From positions 62,001-126,000 of the forward strand of contig JAENVS010000036.1 in the NCBI GenBank assembly GCA_016650445.1: DNA of 64,000 nucleotides, written 5' to 3'. Each line of letters begins with the position of its first letter. The stretch's first letter is position 1. The stretch is from Frankiaceae bacterium. GTDB taxonomy: Bacteria; Actinomycetota; Actinomycetes; Mycobacteriales; SCTD01. The notes below the pieces were generated by a model that worked only from the letters and a program-made list of their open reading frames with translations, ran no database searches and was not told the origin of the DNA. Below are positions 41,040 to 50,616 of the stretch, in pieces. The position numbers and the translations under genes were made by a program.

Positions 41040-42574
41040 GTTCCACCCGTGCCCGCAAGCCCGCCGGCTCCGTCGCCCTCGTGGGGGCCGGCACCGGCGA
41101 CCCGGGGCTGCTGGCGGTCCGTGCGACCGAGCTGCTCTCGGCGGCCGACCTCGTCCTTGCCGATGCGCGCTGCGGTGACGCCGTGCTCGCCCTGGCCGGA
41201 CCGGAGGCGGAGGTCGTCGTGACCGCACCCGGCGACCTGCAGGGCGCTGCGTTGGTCGCTGCCGCCAAGGAGGGTCGGACCGTCGTGCGACTGCTGCCCG
41301 GAGACCCCTTCGTGTCCGACGAGGGGCCGAAGGAGGCCGAGGCGGTCGTCAAGGGCAAGCAGCGGCTGGAGGTCGTTCCCGGCGTACCGCACGCCGTTGC
41401 GGTGCCCAACTACGCCGGTGTCGCCATCGGGCTGCCGCGCACGGTCGCGCGGGTCGCCGACGGGACAGACTGGCGTGGCCTCGCCGCGGCCCCCGGCACG
41501 CTCGTGCTGCTGGCAACCGCCGGTGACGTCGGCAAGGCGGCGGCGTCGCTCGTCGAGCACGGACGCAAGGCCGACACCGCGGTGTCCGTCACTGTCGGCG
41601 GTACGACGTCGCATCAGCGCACCGTCATCACGACGCTCAACGCGGCCGACACCGACGTGCGTGGCCTCGACGGCGATGTCGTCGTCGTCGTCGGCGACCC
41701 CGTGAAGAAGGCCGAGCGCCTGTCGTGGTTCGAGAGCCGGCCGCTCTACGGCTGGAAGGTGCTGGTCCCGCGCACCCGCGACCAGGCCGGCGCGCTGTCC
41801 GCGCAGCTGCGCGGCTACGGAGCGGTGCCCGTCGAGGTCCCGACGATCGCCGTCGAGCCGCCGCGCACGCCGGCTCCGATGGACCGCGCGGTCAAGGGCA
41901 TCGGCGACGGTCGCTACATGTGGGTCGCGTTCACCTCGACCAACGCCGTCAAGGCGGTGCGCGAGAAGCTCGAGGAGTGCGGTCTCGACGCGCGCATCTT
42001 CAGCGGGGTGAAGGTCGCCGCCGTGGGTGACGCGACCGCGCAGGCGCTCGTCGACTTCGGCATCCGCCCCGATCTCGTGCCGTCCGGCGAGCAGTCGAGC
42101 GAGGGCCTGCTGAAGGACTGGGCGCCGTACGACGACACGTTCGACCCGATCGATCGCGTCTTCCTGCCGCGCGCCGACATCGCGACCGACACCCTCGTCG
42201 CCGGCCTGAAGGACCTCGGCTGGGCGGTCGACGACGTCACTGCCTACCGGACGGTGCGGGCCGCGCCGCCGCCGGCCGAGACCCGCGAGGCCTTGAAGGG
42301 CGGCGGCTTCGACGCAGTCCTGTTCACCTCGTCGTCGACGGTGCGCAACCTCGTCGGCATCGCCGGCAAGCCGCACGACACGACCGTCCTCGCGTGCATC
42401 GGCCCGGCCACGAAGGCGGCGGCGGAGGAGCTCGGCCTACGGGTCGACGTGCTGTCGCCGAAGCCCGACGTCGCCACCCTCGTCGAGGCGCTCGCCGACT
42501 TCGCGGCTGCCCGCCGGGCCGCCGGCGAGGCTCCGCCCAGCGCAGGGCGCAAGAAGAAGGCCGCCAAGCGGTGA
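41036..42574 (+). CDS. hemD: Uroporphyrinogen-III synthase fused to a degenerate CobA-like domain
   Basis: A 512-residue fusion. Residues about 10-225 follow the uroporphyrinogen methyltransferase fold (VALVGAGTGDPGLLAVRATE, then LLPGDPFVSDEGPKEAEAV) but the GDPFVFGRGxEE motif is changed, so methyltransferase activity is doubtful. Residues about 235-490 are HemD (VLVPRTRDQAGALSAQLRGY, FTSTNAVKAV, FTSSSTVRNLVGI), which closes and inverts the tetrapyrrole ring. A Lys-rich tail ends the protein. Similar fusions occupy this place in other actinobacteria (Rv0511). ATGA overlap with hemC. Confidence 0.9.
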   Translation: MSSTRARKPAGSVALVGAGTGDPGLLAVRATELLSAADLVLADARCGDAVLALAGPEAEVVVTAPGDLQGAALVAAAKEGRTVVRLLPGDPFVSDEGPKEAEAVVKGKQRLEVVPGVPHAVAVPNYAGVAIGLPRTVARVADGTDWRGLAAAPGTLVLLATAGDVGKAAASLVEHGRKADTAVSVTVGGTTSHQRTVITTLNAADTDVRGLDGDVVVVVGDPVKKAERLSWFESRPLYGWKVLVPRTRDQAGALSAQLRGYGAVPVEVPTIAVEPPRTPAPMDRAVKGIGDGRYMWVAFTSTNAVKAVREKLEECGLDARIFSGVKVAAVGDATAQALVDFGIRPDLVPSGEQSSEGLLKDWAPYDDTFDPIDRVFLPRADIATDTLVAGLKDLGWAVDDVTAYRTVRAAPPPAETREALKGGGFDAVLFTSSSTVRNLVGIAGKPHDTTVLACIGPATKAAAEELGLRVDVLSPKPDVATLVEALADFAAARRAAGEAPPSAGRKKKAAKR

Positions 42575-43587
42575 CCGCACGCCCGGGGGCAGCCTTTCCG
42601 GGAGCCCGTTTCCCGGCGTCGCGACCTCGTCGGCTGCGTCGTACGCCGGCGTTGCGCCGGCTCGTCGCCGAGGTGCGTCTCGACCCGGCCGACCTGGTGC
42701 TGCCGGTCTTCGTCAAGGAGGGCCTCTCCGCACCGGCGCCGATCGCGTCCATGCCGGGCGTCGTGCAGCACACCCGCGACTCGGTCCGCAAGGCGGCGCA
42801 TGAAGCGGTCGAGGCCGGCGTCGGCGGGCTCATCGTCTTCGGCATCCCGGCGGTCAAGGACGCACGCGGCTCGGGGGCTGACGACCCGGGCGGCATCGTG
42901 CAGCTCGCGGTGCAGGACCTCGTCGCGGAGGTCGGTGACGCGACCGTCGTCATGACGGACCTGTGCCTGGACGAGTACACCGATCACGGCCACTGCGGCT
43001 TGCTGACCGCCGAGGGCGACGTCGACAACGACGCGACGCTGGAGCGCTACGCATCCGCTGCGGTTGCGCAGGCCCGCGCGGGCTCTCAGGTCATCGCCCC
43101 CAGCGGGATGATGGACGGCCAGGTCGCGGCGATCCGCGCGGCCCTCGACGGAGCCGGCTTCGCCACGACGCCGATCCTCGCCTACAGCGCGAAGTACGCG
43201 AGCGCCTTCTACGGGCCGTTCCGTGATGCCGCCGAGTGCGCACCGCAGTTCGGTGACCGGTCGGCGTACCAGCAGGACCCGGCCCGCGCGACCGCCGACG
43301 GCGTGCGCGAGGCACTGCTCGATGTCGCCGAGGGTGCCGACGCCGTCATGGTGAAGCCGGCCATGGCCTATCTCGACGTCGTGCGCGCTGTCGCCGAGGC
43401 TGTCGACGTGCCGGTCGCGGCCTACCAGGTCAGTGGTGAGTACGCGATGGTCGAGGCGGCTGCCGCGCAGGGCTGGATCGACCGACGTCGCATCGTGCTC
43501 GAGACGCTCACCGGCATCCGTCGCGCGGGTGCGGGCATGGTGCTGACCTACTGGGCTGCCGAAGCCGCGGGTTGGCTCGCGGAGTGA
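42571..43587 (+). CDS. hemB: Porphobilinogen synthase
   Basis: GTG 42571 overlaps the hemD stop; 338 residues. It condenses two 5-aminolevulinate molecules. [26 protein letters not shown] (metal-binding region with two cysteines), [19 protein letters not shown], the first active-site lysine in [17 protein letters not shown] and the Schiff-base lysine in [11 protein letters not shown] are intact. The next gene, hemL, overlaps by GTGA. Confidence 0.95.
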   Translation: MTARPGAAFPGARFPASRPRRLRRTPALRRLVAEVRLDPADLVLPVFVKEGLSAPAPIASMPGVVQHTRDSVRKAAHEAVEAGVGGLIVFGIPAVKDARGSGADDPGGIVQLAVQDLVAEVGDATVVMTDLCLDEYTDHGHCGLLTAEGDVDNDATLERYASAAVAQARAGSQVIAPSGMMDGQVAAIRAALDGAGFATTPILAYSAKYASAFYGPFRDAAECAPQFGDRSAYQQDPARATADGVREALLDVAEGADAVMVKPAMAYLDVVRAVAEAVDVPVAAYQVSGEYAMVEAAAAQGWIDRRRIVLETLTGIRRAGAGMVLTYWAAEAAGWLAE

Positions 43588-44888
43588 CCTACCCGTACGA
43601 GGCTCCCGCTTCGCAGGCCCTGTTCGATCGGGCGGCTGCCGTCACTCCGGGTGGCGTCAACTCGCCGGTGCGCGCGTTCGGCGCTGTCGGCGGGACCCCG
43701 CGGTTCATGGTGTCGGGGCGCGGGCCGTACCTCACCGACGCCGACGGTCGCGAGTACGTCGACCTGGTCTGCTCCTGGGGGCCGATGATCCTCGGCCACG
43801 CCCACCCTGCCGTCGTCGACGCCATCCGTGCGGCAGCAGGCCACGGCACCTCCTTCGGTACGCCGTCGCCCGGTGAGGTCGAGCTGGCCGAGGAGATCGT
43901 TGCGAGGGTCGACCCCGTCGAGCAGGTGCGGCTGGTCAGCTCGGGCACCGAGGCGACGATGAGCGCCCTCCGGCTGGCCCGTGGCTTCACCGGCCGGAGC
44001 AAGGTGGTGAAGTTCGCCGGCTGCTACCACGGCCACGTCGACGCGCTGCTCGCCAGCGCGGGCTCGGGGGTCGTGACCTTCGGGCTGCCCGACACCCCTG
44101 GGGTCACCGGCGCCAGCGCCGCCGACACGATCGTGCTGCCCTACAACGACCTGGCGCTGGTCGCCGCCGCGTTCGAGGAGCACGGTGACCAGATCGCCTG
44201 CGTCATCACCGAGGCCGCCGCCGCCAACATGGGTGTCGTCCCGCCGCTGCCTGGGTTCAACGCCGGCCTGCAGTCGCTCTGCGCGCAGTACGGCGCGCTG
44301 TTCATCAGTGACGAGGTCATGACCGGCTTCCGGGTCTCGCGCTCGGGGTGGTTCGGCATCGAGGGCGTGGTGCCTGACCTGATGACGTTCGGCAAGGTGA
44401 TGGGTGGCGGACTGCCCGCAGCCGCCTTCGGTGGCCGCCGCGACGTCATGAGCCATCTCGCACCGGCCGGCCCGGTCTACCAGGCGGGGACCCTGAGCGG
44501 GAACCCCGTCGCGGTGGCAGCGGGGCTCGCCCAGCTGCGGCACTGCACCGACGACGTCTACGCCCACGTCGACCGGACCGCGGCCACGGTCGCGCGGCTG
44601 GTGAGCGAGGCGTTGGAGAAGGAAGGCGTCGAGCACCGGGTCAACACGGCCGGGAGCCTGTTCGGCGTCTTCTTCTGCGACCACGCCGTCGTCGACTTCG
44701 CCACTGCGACCTCCCAGAACGTCCTGCGCTACAAGGCGTTCTTCCACGAGATGCTCGCTCGCGGCGTCTACCTCCCGCCGTCGGCGTACGAAGCGTGGTT
44801 CGTCGGCGCGACGCACGACGACGCGGTTCTCGAGCGGATCGCGGAGGCGGCGCCGCACGCAGCCCGCGCCGCCGCGGACGTCGCATGA
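43584..44888 (+). CDS. hemL: Glutamate-1-semialdehyde 2,1-aminomutase
   Basis: The GTG at 43584 overlaps the hemB stop and gives 434 residues; a TTG at 43572 is less likely. A PLP class III aminotransferase-fold enzyme: [53 protein letters not shown] and the PLP lysine in [28 protein letters not shown] completes the family signature. It forms 5-aminolevulinate, joining HemA and HemB activities in one operon. Confidence 0.95.
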   Translation: MTYPYEAPASQALFDRAAAVTPGGVNSPVRAFGAVGGTPRFMVSGRGPYLTDADGREYVDLVCSWGPMILGHAHPAVVDAIRAAAGHGTSFGTPSPGEVELAEEIVARVDPVEQVRLVSSGTEATMSALRLARGFTGRSKVVKFAGCYHGHVDALLASAGSGVVTFGLPDTPGVTGASAADTIVLPYNDLALVAAAFEEHGDQIACVITEAAAANMGVVPPLPGFNAGLQSLCAQYGALFISDEVMTGFRVSRSGWFGIEGVVPDLMTFGKVMGGGLPAAAFGGRRDVMSHLAPAGPVYQAGTLSGNPVAVAAGLAQLRHCTDDVYAHVDRTAATVARLVSEALEKEGVEHRVNTAGSLFGVFFCDHAVVDFATATSQNVLRYKAFFHEMLARGVYLPPSAYEAWFVGATHDDAVLERIAEAAPHAARAAADVA

Positions 44889-45511
44889 GGACGACGGTCC
44901 ACCTGCTCCGGCACGGTGAGGTCCACAACCCCGACCGAATCCTCTACGGGCGGATGCCCGGCTTCCGGCTCTCCGACGACGGCCTGGAGATGGCGCACGC
45001 GGCCGGCATGGCGCTCCGTGATCGAGACGTGGTGGAGGTCGTGTCGTCACCGCTGCAGCGGGCCCAGGAGACGGCCGAGCCGATCGCCGACGTCTTCGGC
45101 CTCGCGGTCACGACCGATGACCGGCTGATCGAGGCGGCCAACATCTTCGAGGGCGAGAAGGCGCTCGAGGACGGTGCGTGGAAGGCGCCGCACAACTGGC
45201 GGCACCTGCGCAACCCGCTCGAGCCGTCCTGGGGCGAGCCGTACGCCGAGCTGGCCGCCCGGATGCTCGCCGCGGTGGAGGACGTGCGGGACCGCGTCCA
45301 CGGTCACGAGGCCGTCCTCGTCAGCCACCAGCTGCCGATCTGGACGGTGCGTCGGCTCGTCGAGGGGCGCCGGTTGTGGCACCGGCCGGACCAGCGGCAG
45401 TGCGGGCTCGCCTCGCTGACCAGCCTGACGTGGGTCGGGGGTCGGCTCGACCGCGTGACGTACAGCGAGCCGGCCGGTGAGGCCAGCCGCCGACCCGGCA
45501 AGGGCGCCTGA
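44885..45511 (+). CDS. Histidine phosphatase family protein
   Basis: A 208-residue phosphoglycerate mutase-like phosphatase (Rv0525 type). The phosphohistidine motif is [14 protein letters not shown], the arginine helix [16 protein letters not shown], and the second histidine [15 protein letters not shown]. It is coupled by ATGA to hemL and thus ends the haem operon. Substrate unknown; position between haem and cytochrome c genes is conserved in mycobacteria. Confidence 0.85.
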   Translation: MRTTVHLLRHGEVHNPDRILYGRMPGFRLSDDGLEMAHAAGMALRDRDVVEVVSSPLQRAQETAEPIADVFGLAVTTDDRLIEAANIFEGEKALEDGAWKAPHNWRHLRNPLEPSWGEPYAELAARMLAAVEDVRDRVHGHEAVLVSHQLPIWTVRRLVEGRRLWHRPDQRQCGLASLTSLTWVGGRLDRVTYSEPAGEASRRPGKGA

Positions 45512-45559
45512 CGGCATCACCGATACTGGAACCCGCCACCGACGAGACTGGAAGATCCC

Positions 45560-46138
45560 GTGCGAGCGCCCGCTGGACCCATCGCCCTGTGCGCCCTGAC
45601 GGCAGCCCTGCTGTCCGGCTGCACCGGCAAGAACGCGACGACGGACGGCACGAGCGGCCCCTTGCTCAGGACGCTCGGCGACGGCAACCACATCCTGCGG
45701 GTGGAGGACCGCATTCCGGCACCGACGATCCGCGGCGTCACGCTGGACGGCGACTCCCTCGACGTCCGCTCGCTGCGCGGCAAGGTGGTCGTCCTGAACT
45801 TCTGGGCGTCCTGGTGCGCGCCCTGCCGGGCCGAGTCGCCCAACCTCGTCAAGGTCGCGACCGACAACGCGTCGAACGGAGTGACCTTCGTCGGCGTGAA
45901 CTTCAAGGACGACCGGGGCTCCGCCCGCCGGTTCGACGACGTGCACGCCGTGCCCTACCCGTCGCTGTTCGACCAGCCCGGCGTGATCCTCACGCGCTTT
46001 CGCACGCTGGTCCCGCAGCAGCCGCCGAGCACCGTCCTCATCGACCGCTCCGGCCGGATCGCCGGGATCTTCCGGGGCGGCGTGACGGAGACCGAGCTCT
46101 CCGGTCCCGTGCAGGCGCTCGCCGCCGAGTCGGCCTGA
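45560..46138 (+). CDS. resA: ResA/TlpA-type thiol-disulfide oxidoreductase, lipoprotein
   Basis: A 192-residue exported thioredoxin. LTAALLSGC is a lipobox with Cys at about 21, so the mature protein is tethered outside the membrane. The redox motif NFWASWCAPCRAESP and the FVGVNFKD strand, then cis-Pro in PPSTVLIDRSG, are typical. It reduces apocytochrome c haem-binding cysteines for System II maturation. First of four genes resA-ccdA-resB-ccsB. GTG start. Confidence 0.9.
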   Translation: MRAPAGPIALCALTAALLSGCTGKNATTDGTSGPLLRTLGDGNHILRVEDRIPAPTIRGVTLDGDSLDVRSLRGKVVVLNFWASWCAPCRAESPNLVKVATDNASNGVTFVGVNFKDDRGSARRFDDVHAVPYPSLFDQPGVILTRFRTLVPQQPPSTVLIDRSGRIAGIFRGGVTETELSGPVQALAAESA

Positions 46139-46144
46139 CCGCAG

Positions 46145-46972
46145 ATGAGCATCGGCGAGAGCTTTGCGAACGCGGTCACCGACGGACCGCTCCTGCTTGC
46201 GCTGCCGGTTGCCGCGGCGGCCGGCCTGGTCTCGTTCCTGTCGCCGTGCTGCTTGCCGTTGATGCCGGGCTACCTGTCGTACGTCACCGGGCTCGCCGGT
46301 GCTGAGGTCGCCGAGCGCCCCGTCGGGGCTGCCCCTGCCCAGGGCTCGACCATGGTCGCGACGGAGACTGCGACCGAGACGGCGACGGGGACCAGACGGC
46401 TCCGCGTCCTCGTCGGCAGCGTGCTGTTCGTGCTCGGCTTCTCCGCCGTGTTCGTCAGCGAGGGCCTGCTGTTCGGGGGACTCGGCGGGCTGCTGATCGA
46501 CCACCGCGTCGCCATCGAGCGCGTCCTCGGTGTCGTCACGATCGTGATGGGGCTCGCGTTCATGGGTCTGGTCCCCCTCATGGACCGCGAGGTGCGCGTG
46601 CACCGACTGCCGTCCACCGGCCTGGGTGGTGCGCCGCTGCTCGGCATCGTCTTCGGCCTGGGCTGGACCCCGTGCCTCGGTCCGACGCTTGCCGCCGTAC
46701 AGGGACTGGCCTTCACGCAGGCGAGCGCCGGCCGCGGTGCTGTCCTGACCTCGGCGTACTGCCTCGGGCTCGGCATCCCGTTCATCCTCACCGGCATTGC
46801 GTTCGAGCGGGCACTGCGCGCGTTCGCCGTCGTCAAGAGGCATTACGCGGTCGTGAAGGCCGTCGGTGGCGGGATGCTCGTCCTGGTCGGCGTGCTGCTC
46901 GTCACGGGGCTCTGGAACGAGGTCACCATCCAGCTCCGGATCCTCATCAGCGGCTACACGGCCGCTGTCTGA
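46145..46972 (+). CDS. ccdA: Cytochrome c biogenesis thiol transporter CcdA
   Basis: A 275-residue protein with six membrane helices; it passes reducing power from cytoplasmic thioredoxin to ResA. The two redox cysteines lie in LSPCCLPLMPGYLSYV (helix 1) and GLGWTPCLGPTLAAV (helix 4). A Thr/Glu-rich loop of about 35 residues separates helices 1 and 2. Starts six bases after resA. Confidence 0.92.
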   Translation: MSIGESFANAVTDGPLLLALPVAAAAGLVSFLSPCCLPLMPGYLSYVTGLAGAEVAERPVGAAPAQGSTMVATETATETATGTRRLRVLVGSVLFVLGFSAVFVSEGLLFGGLGGLLIDHRVAIERVLGVVTIVMGLAFMGLVPLMDREVRVHRLPSTGLGGAPLLGIVFGLGWTPCLGPTLAAVQGLAFTQASAGRGAVLTSAYCLGLGIPFILTGIAFERALRAFAVVKRHYAVVKAVGGGMLVLVGVLLVTGLWNEVTIQLRILISGYTAAV

Positions 46973-46982
46973 TGAGCGGCGA

Positions 46983-48599
46983 ATGACGACCACCTCCGAC
47001 GTCGAGGGCGCCGCCGTACGGCTGTCGACCGCGCCCGAACCGGTCGGACCACAGCGACCGCGGCAGCTGATGGCGCCGGTGCGTCGCACCTGGCGCCAGC
47101 TCACGAGCATGCGCACCGCGTTGCTGCTGCTCTTCCTGCTCGCGCTCGGCGCAGTGCCCGGTGGGTTCCTGCCGCAGCGAAGCCTGAACCCGGTGCAGGT
47201 CCAGCAGTACGTCGCACAACACCCCACGCTCGCTCCGATCCTCGACCGGCTCTCGCTGTTCGAGGTCTTCGCCGCGCCCTGGTTCTCGGCGGTCTACCTG
47301 CTGCTGTTCGTCTCGCTCGTCGGCTGCCTGGTGCCGCGTATCCGGCTGCACACACGGGCTCTGCGAAAGCCGCCGCCGCATGCCCCCGCCAACCTGTCGC
47401 GACTGCCGGCATCGGCGCGCTGGGAGACGGCGCTTCCGGTCGACGAGGTCCTCGCGCTGGCCGACTCGCGGTTGCGTCGATGGCGCACGGTGCGGCACGC
47501 GGATGCCGTCGGCGCCGAGCGCGGCTACCTGCGGGAGACGGGCAACCTGGTGTTCCACGTGTCGCTCGTGCTGCTGCTCGTGGGCATCGCCGTGGGCCAG
47601 TTCTTCGGCTTCAAGGGCACGGTCCTGGTCAAGGAGGGCAACGGCTTCGCCAACGCGATCGCCAACTACGACGACATCCACCCGGGCCGGCGCTTTCGCG
47701 AGAGCAGCCTGGTTCCGCTGAACTTCGGGCTCGATGACTTCCGGGCGACGTACGGCGCCGACGGCAAAGCTCGCACCTTCGACGCGAAGGTTCACTACTC
47801 GCCCAACGCTGATGCTGCCCCGCGCCCGTACGACATCCGGGTCAACCACCCACTGCACGTCGGGGCCGCGAAGGTCTACCTGATCGGGCACGGTTACAAC
47901 GTCCACGTGATCGTCCGCGAGAAGGACGGGCAGGTCGCCCTCGACGACACCGTCGGGACCCCGTGTCTCCCGCAGGACGCGCGGTTCCTCAGCACCTGCA
48001 CGATCAAGGTCTACGAGACCCGCGGACGCCAGCTCGCGTTCGAGGGGGCGTTCACACCGACGACGGTCCAGGACCCGAATACGAGGCGGGTGGGGTCGGC
48101 GCATCCGGCAGTGCAGGACCCGGCGCTCACCATCGTCGGGTACGCGGGCAACCTCGGCCTCGACTCCGGCGTACCGCAGTCCGTCTACTCCTTGGACAAG
48201 ACGCGTCTCACGGCATTCGACGGCGGCACGCCCCACCTGCTGGGTCCGGGGGAGAAGTGGGACCTGCCCGGGGGCGGCAGCATCGCTTTCGCCGGCATCA
48301 CGGAGTGGTCGACGTTCCAGGTGACGCAGGACCCTGGCAAGGGCATCGCGCTCGTCGCTGCCGTCGGCATCGTCGGCGGGCTCTGCCTGTCGCTGTTCGT
48401 CCGGCGCCGCCGGATGTGGGTGCGTGCCCGTGCCGCCGGCGAGGCGCTTACGGTGGTGGAGGTCGGCGGGCTCGCCCGCACCGACCCGGATGCCTTCGCC
48501 GCGGAGTTCGACGAGATCGTCGGTCGGCTCCGTGACGCCGTCCCTGAGCCCGCGACCGCAACGACCGACCGAGGAGACGCAGCGACGTGGCAGAGCTGA
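46983..48599 (+). CDS. resB: Cytochrome c biogenesis protein ResB (Ccs1)
   Basis: A 538-residue membrane protein, half of the System II haem-handling complex. Membrane helices lie near 46-62, 95-115, 187-205 and 455-475, with a large external domain between the last two. SMRTALLLLFLLALGAVPG and GYLRETGNLVFHVSLVLLL are family hallmarks; the latter holds the conserved histidine. The C-terminus is a cytoplasmic tail of about 60 residues. Overlaps ccsB by 13 bases. Confidence 0.92.
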   Translation: MTTTSDVEGAAVRLSTAPEPVGPQRPRQLMAPVRRTWRQLTSMRTALLLLFLLALGAVPGGFLPQRSLNPVQVQQYVAQHPTLAPILDRLSLFEVFAAPWFSAVYLLLFVSLVGCLVPRIRLHTRALRKPPPHAPANLSRLPASARWETALPVDEVLALADSRLRRWRTVRHADAVGAERGYLRETGNLVFHVSLVLLLVGIAVGQFFGFKGTVLVKEGNGFANAIANYDDIHPGRRFRESSLVPLNFGLDDFRATYGADGKARTFDAKVHYSPNADAAPRPYDIRVNHPLHVGAAKVYLIGHGYNVHVIVREKDGQVALDDTVGTPCLPQDARFLSTCTIKVYETRGRQLAFEGAFTPTTVQDPNTRRVGSAHPAVQDPALTIVGYAGNLGLDSGVPQSVYSLDKTRLTAFDGGTPHLLGPGEKWDLPGGGSIAFAGITEWSTFQVTQDPGKGIALVAAVGIVGGLCLSLFVRRRRMWVRARAAGEALTVVEVGGLARTDPDAFAAEFDEIVGRLRDAVPEPATATTDRGDAATWQS

Positions 48600-49534
48600 G
48601 CGACTCGCTGCTCTTCGTTGCCGTGCTCGCCTATGCGCTGGCGATGCTGGGGTTCGCCGCCGACGCAGCGTCGCGGCGCGCCACTCGGGTGCTCTCGGTC
48701 GCGGAGTCGGGCCAGCTCCTCGTGGGCGGGGGCGGTCCGCCGCTGCTCGTCGACGAGTCGCCGCCGCGGACCACGGGGACCGCCGGAACGGCGGCGATGG
48801 CGCTGACCCTCGTCGGGTGGCTCGTGCACGTCGGCTCCGTGGTGACGCGCGGGATCGCCGCCGACCGCGTGCCGTGGGGAAACATGTACGAGTTCTCCTC
48901 CGCGGCTGCCCTCGTCGCCGTCACCGGCTTCCTGGTGCTCGTCGCGCGTGGCCGGGTCGAGACCAGCCTCGGCGCCTTCGTGATGCTGCCGGTGGTGCTC
49001 TACCTCGGCCTCGCGGGCACCGTGCTCTACACCGCCGCCGGCCCGCTCGTGCCCGCGCTCAACTCCTACTGGATCAAGATCCACGTCGCGGCTGCGGTGA
49101 CGGCGTCCGGCGCCTTCCTGCTGTCGGGGGTCATCGCACTGCTCTACCTGCTCCGCGCGCGGTTCGACGAGCGGACCGACGTGGGTGAGGCGGTCCGCTT
49201 TCCGGTCTCGCTCGGGCGGGTGCTGCCCTCGGCCGGCTCGCTCGACCGCGCGGCCTACGTCGTGATCGCCTTCGCCTTCCCGGTCTGGACGTTCGCCGTG
49301 ATCGCCGGCGCCATCTGGGCCGAGGCCGCCTGGGGTCGCTACTGGGGCTGGGACCCGAAGGAGACCTGGTCGTTCATCACGTGGGTGCTGTACGCCGGCT
49401 ACCTGCACGCGAGGGCGACGGCCGGCTGGAAGGGCCGCAAGGCGGCGTGGGTCGCGGTCGCCGCGGCAGCCGCCCTGATCGTCGACTACTACGTCGTCAA
49501 CATCTTCGTCGTCGGTCTGCACTCGTACGCCTAA
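48587..49534 (+). CDS. ccsB: Cytochrome c biogenesis protein CcsB/CcsA
   Basis: A 315-residue protein with about eight membrane helices that delivers and attaches haem together with ResB. The tryptophan-rich haem-binding WWD-type motif is WGRYWGWDPKETWSFITW near 260-277, with conserved histidines in LNSYWIKIHVAAAV and in the loop before the WWD motif. GTG start with GAGGAGA upstream. Last gene of the cytochrome c unit. Confidence 0.93.
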   Translation: MAELSDSLLFVAVLAYALAMLGFAADAASRRATRVLSVAESGQLLVGGGGPPLLVDESPPRTTGTAGTAAMALTLVGWLVHVGSVVTRGIAADRVPWGNMYEFSSAAALVAVTGFLVLVARGRVETSLGAFVMLPVVLYLGLAGTVLYTAAGPLVPALNSYWIKIHVAAAVTASGAFLLSGVIALLYLLRARFDERTDVGEAVRFPVSLGRVLPSAGSLDRAAYVVIAFAFPVWTFAVIAGAIWAEAAWGRYWGWDPKETWSFITWVLYAGYLHARATAGWKGRKAAWVAVAAAAALIVDYYVVNIFVVGLHSYA

Positions 49535-49549
49535 TTGTTCAGCAGACTC

Positions 49550-49933
49550 CTAGACGGGCGGCGGTTGCTCCTCGTCGCGGATCCGGCGGGCCTGCTCCGA
49601 GGCGCGACGACGCTGCTCCTCCGCGCGTTCGCGCAGCTGGCGCAGGAACGCCTCGTCGTCGTCGGGGTTCTGCGCGACGGCCCGCCCGGGTCGTTCGTAC
49701 TCCGGGAAGCTGCCGACGTTGCCCTTGTACGGAAGGTTGCCCGCACCGTTCGGCGGCCGGCCGAACAGCAGCCATGAGAGGGGGCCCAGGATCGGGGGGA
49801 TGAAGCACAGGATCAGCCACACCGGCTTCGGCAGGTTCCGCACGTGCCGCGGTGGCGTGCGGATCACATCGAGGAAGCAGTAGACGATCAGGCACAACTC
49901 AGCAATGCCTGCCAGACCCGCGCCGTACAGCAA
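49550..49933 (-). CDS. PLDc_N-type small membrane protein
   Basis: A 127-residue protein with two membrane helices (about 4-24 and 38-60) around RTPPRHVRNLPKPVW, the pattern of the phospholipase D nuclease N-terminal (PLDc_N) family, and a charged Arg/Glu coiled tail (about 88-120). The likely start is TTG 49933 with AGGGGGA upstream. It is transcribed leftward, convergent with ccsB. Function unknown; such proteins are common single-gene units in actinobacteria. Confidence 0.7.
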   Translation of the reverse strand: MLYGAGLAGIAELCLIVYCFLDVIRTPPRHVRNLPKPVWLILCFIPPILGPLSWLLFGRPPNGAGNLPYKGNVGSFPEYERPGRAVAQNPDDDEAFLRQLRERAEEQRRRASEQARRIRDEEQPPPV

Positions 49934-49980
49934 CCTGTCCCCCTCTGTCGGTCCGGCAACAGTGTGCCGGACCCTGGGGC

Positions 49981-50256
49981 CTAGCTGACGACGGGCCGGC
50001 CGGCGTAGGGCGCGGTCTGCGGCGTGGTCTGGCTCGGGACGGTGACCTCGGAGTCGACGCCGCGCAGGAGCGCACGCACCTCGGACTCGCGGAAGCGCCG
50101 GTGACCGCCCGGGGTTCGGATGCTGCCGATGCGGCCGGCCGATGCCCAGCGCGTCACCGTCTTCGGGTCGACGCGGAACAGCGTCGCCACCTCGCCCGGC
50201 GTCAGCAGCCGGTCGCGGCCCCCCTGCGGTGCGTTCGCAAGCCTGTCATCCACCAT
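49981..50256 (-). CDS. bldC: Developmental regulator BldC
   Basis: From ATG 50256 (GGGGGAG three bases upstream) the protein has 91 residues. The MerR-type winged helix RLLTPGEVATLFRVDPKTVT and SIRTPGGHRRFRESEVRAL is almost the sequence of Streptomyces BldC, which binds direct repeats cooperatively and delays entry into development. A variable head of about 15 and tail of about 25 residues flank the domain. The protein at 24498 is a more distant relative. A promoter with TTGACT lies upstream. Confidence 0.9.
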   Translation of the reverse strand: MVDDRLANAPQGGRDRLLTPGEVATLFRVDPKTVTRWASAGRIGSIRTPGGHRRFRESEVRALLRGVDSEVTVPSQTTPQTAPYAGRPVVS

Positions 50257-50278
50257 GGTCTCCCCCATCCTCCGGCAC

Positions 50279-50307
50279 ACTGTGACCTCGCGCTTCCGGA
50301 CAGTCAA
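50279..50307 (-). promoter_or_regulatory. Promoter of bldC
   Basis: On the reverse strand TTGACT (50307 to 50302) and CACAGT (50284 to 50279) are 17 bases apart, a vegetative-type promoter about 23 bases before the start codon. Confidence 0.45.
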
Positions 50308-50386
50308 CGACTGAATAACCCAGAGGTGACGCGGCGGACGACCAGGCAGTCCCGGGCACGGTCCCGGCAGGGCCGGCCCGCCCGGG

Positions 50387-50527
50387 TCAGGCGGAGCGGC
50401 GGACCCGGCGGACGAGCGAGCGGACCGTGCCGCGGCGCGCTGACCGGGCGGCGGAGACGTGGGCACGCTCCGACTGCAGCCGGCGGCCGTAGGACTGCAG
50501 AGACTCGAGGGTCTCGACGTTGTACAT
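50387..50527 (-). CDS. Small arginine-rich protein
   Basis: A 46-residue protein on the reverse strand, upstream of bldC. GGAAGGA lies five to seven bases before ATG 50527. It begins MYNVETLESLQSYGRRLQSE and ends in an Arg-rich helix (TVRSLVRRVRRSA); 11 of the 46 residues are arginine and it is predicted helical throughout. No family is recognised. Ribosome site, codon pattern and a gap otherwise without genes support it as real. Confidence 0.6.
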   Translation of the reverse strand: MYNVETLESLQSYGRRLQSERAHVSAARSARRGTVRSLVRRVRRSA

Positions 50528-50616
50528 GGGGTTCCTTCCCGAACAGATGCGGTATGAAGATGCTTACAGGCCTAACAACAGAAGGATACGGCGAAACATT
50601 GCCTAATTTTTAGCCG

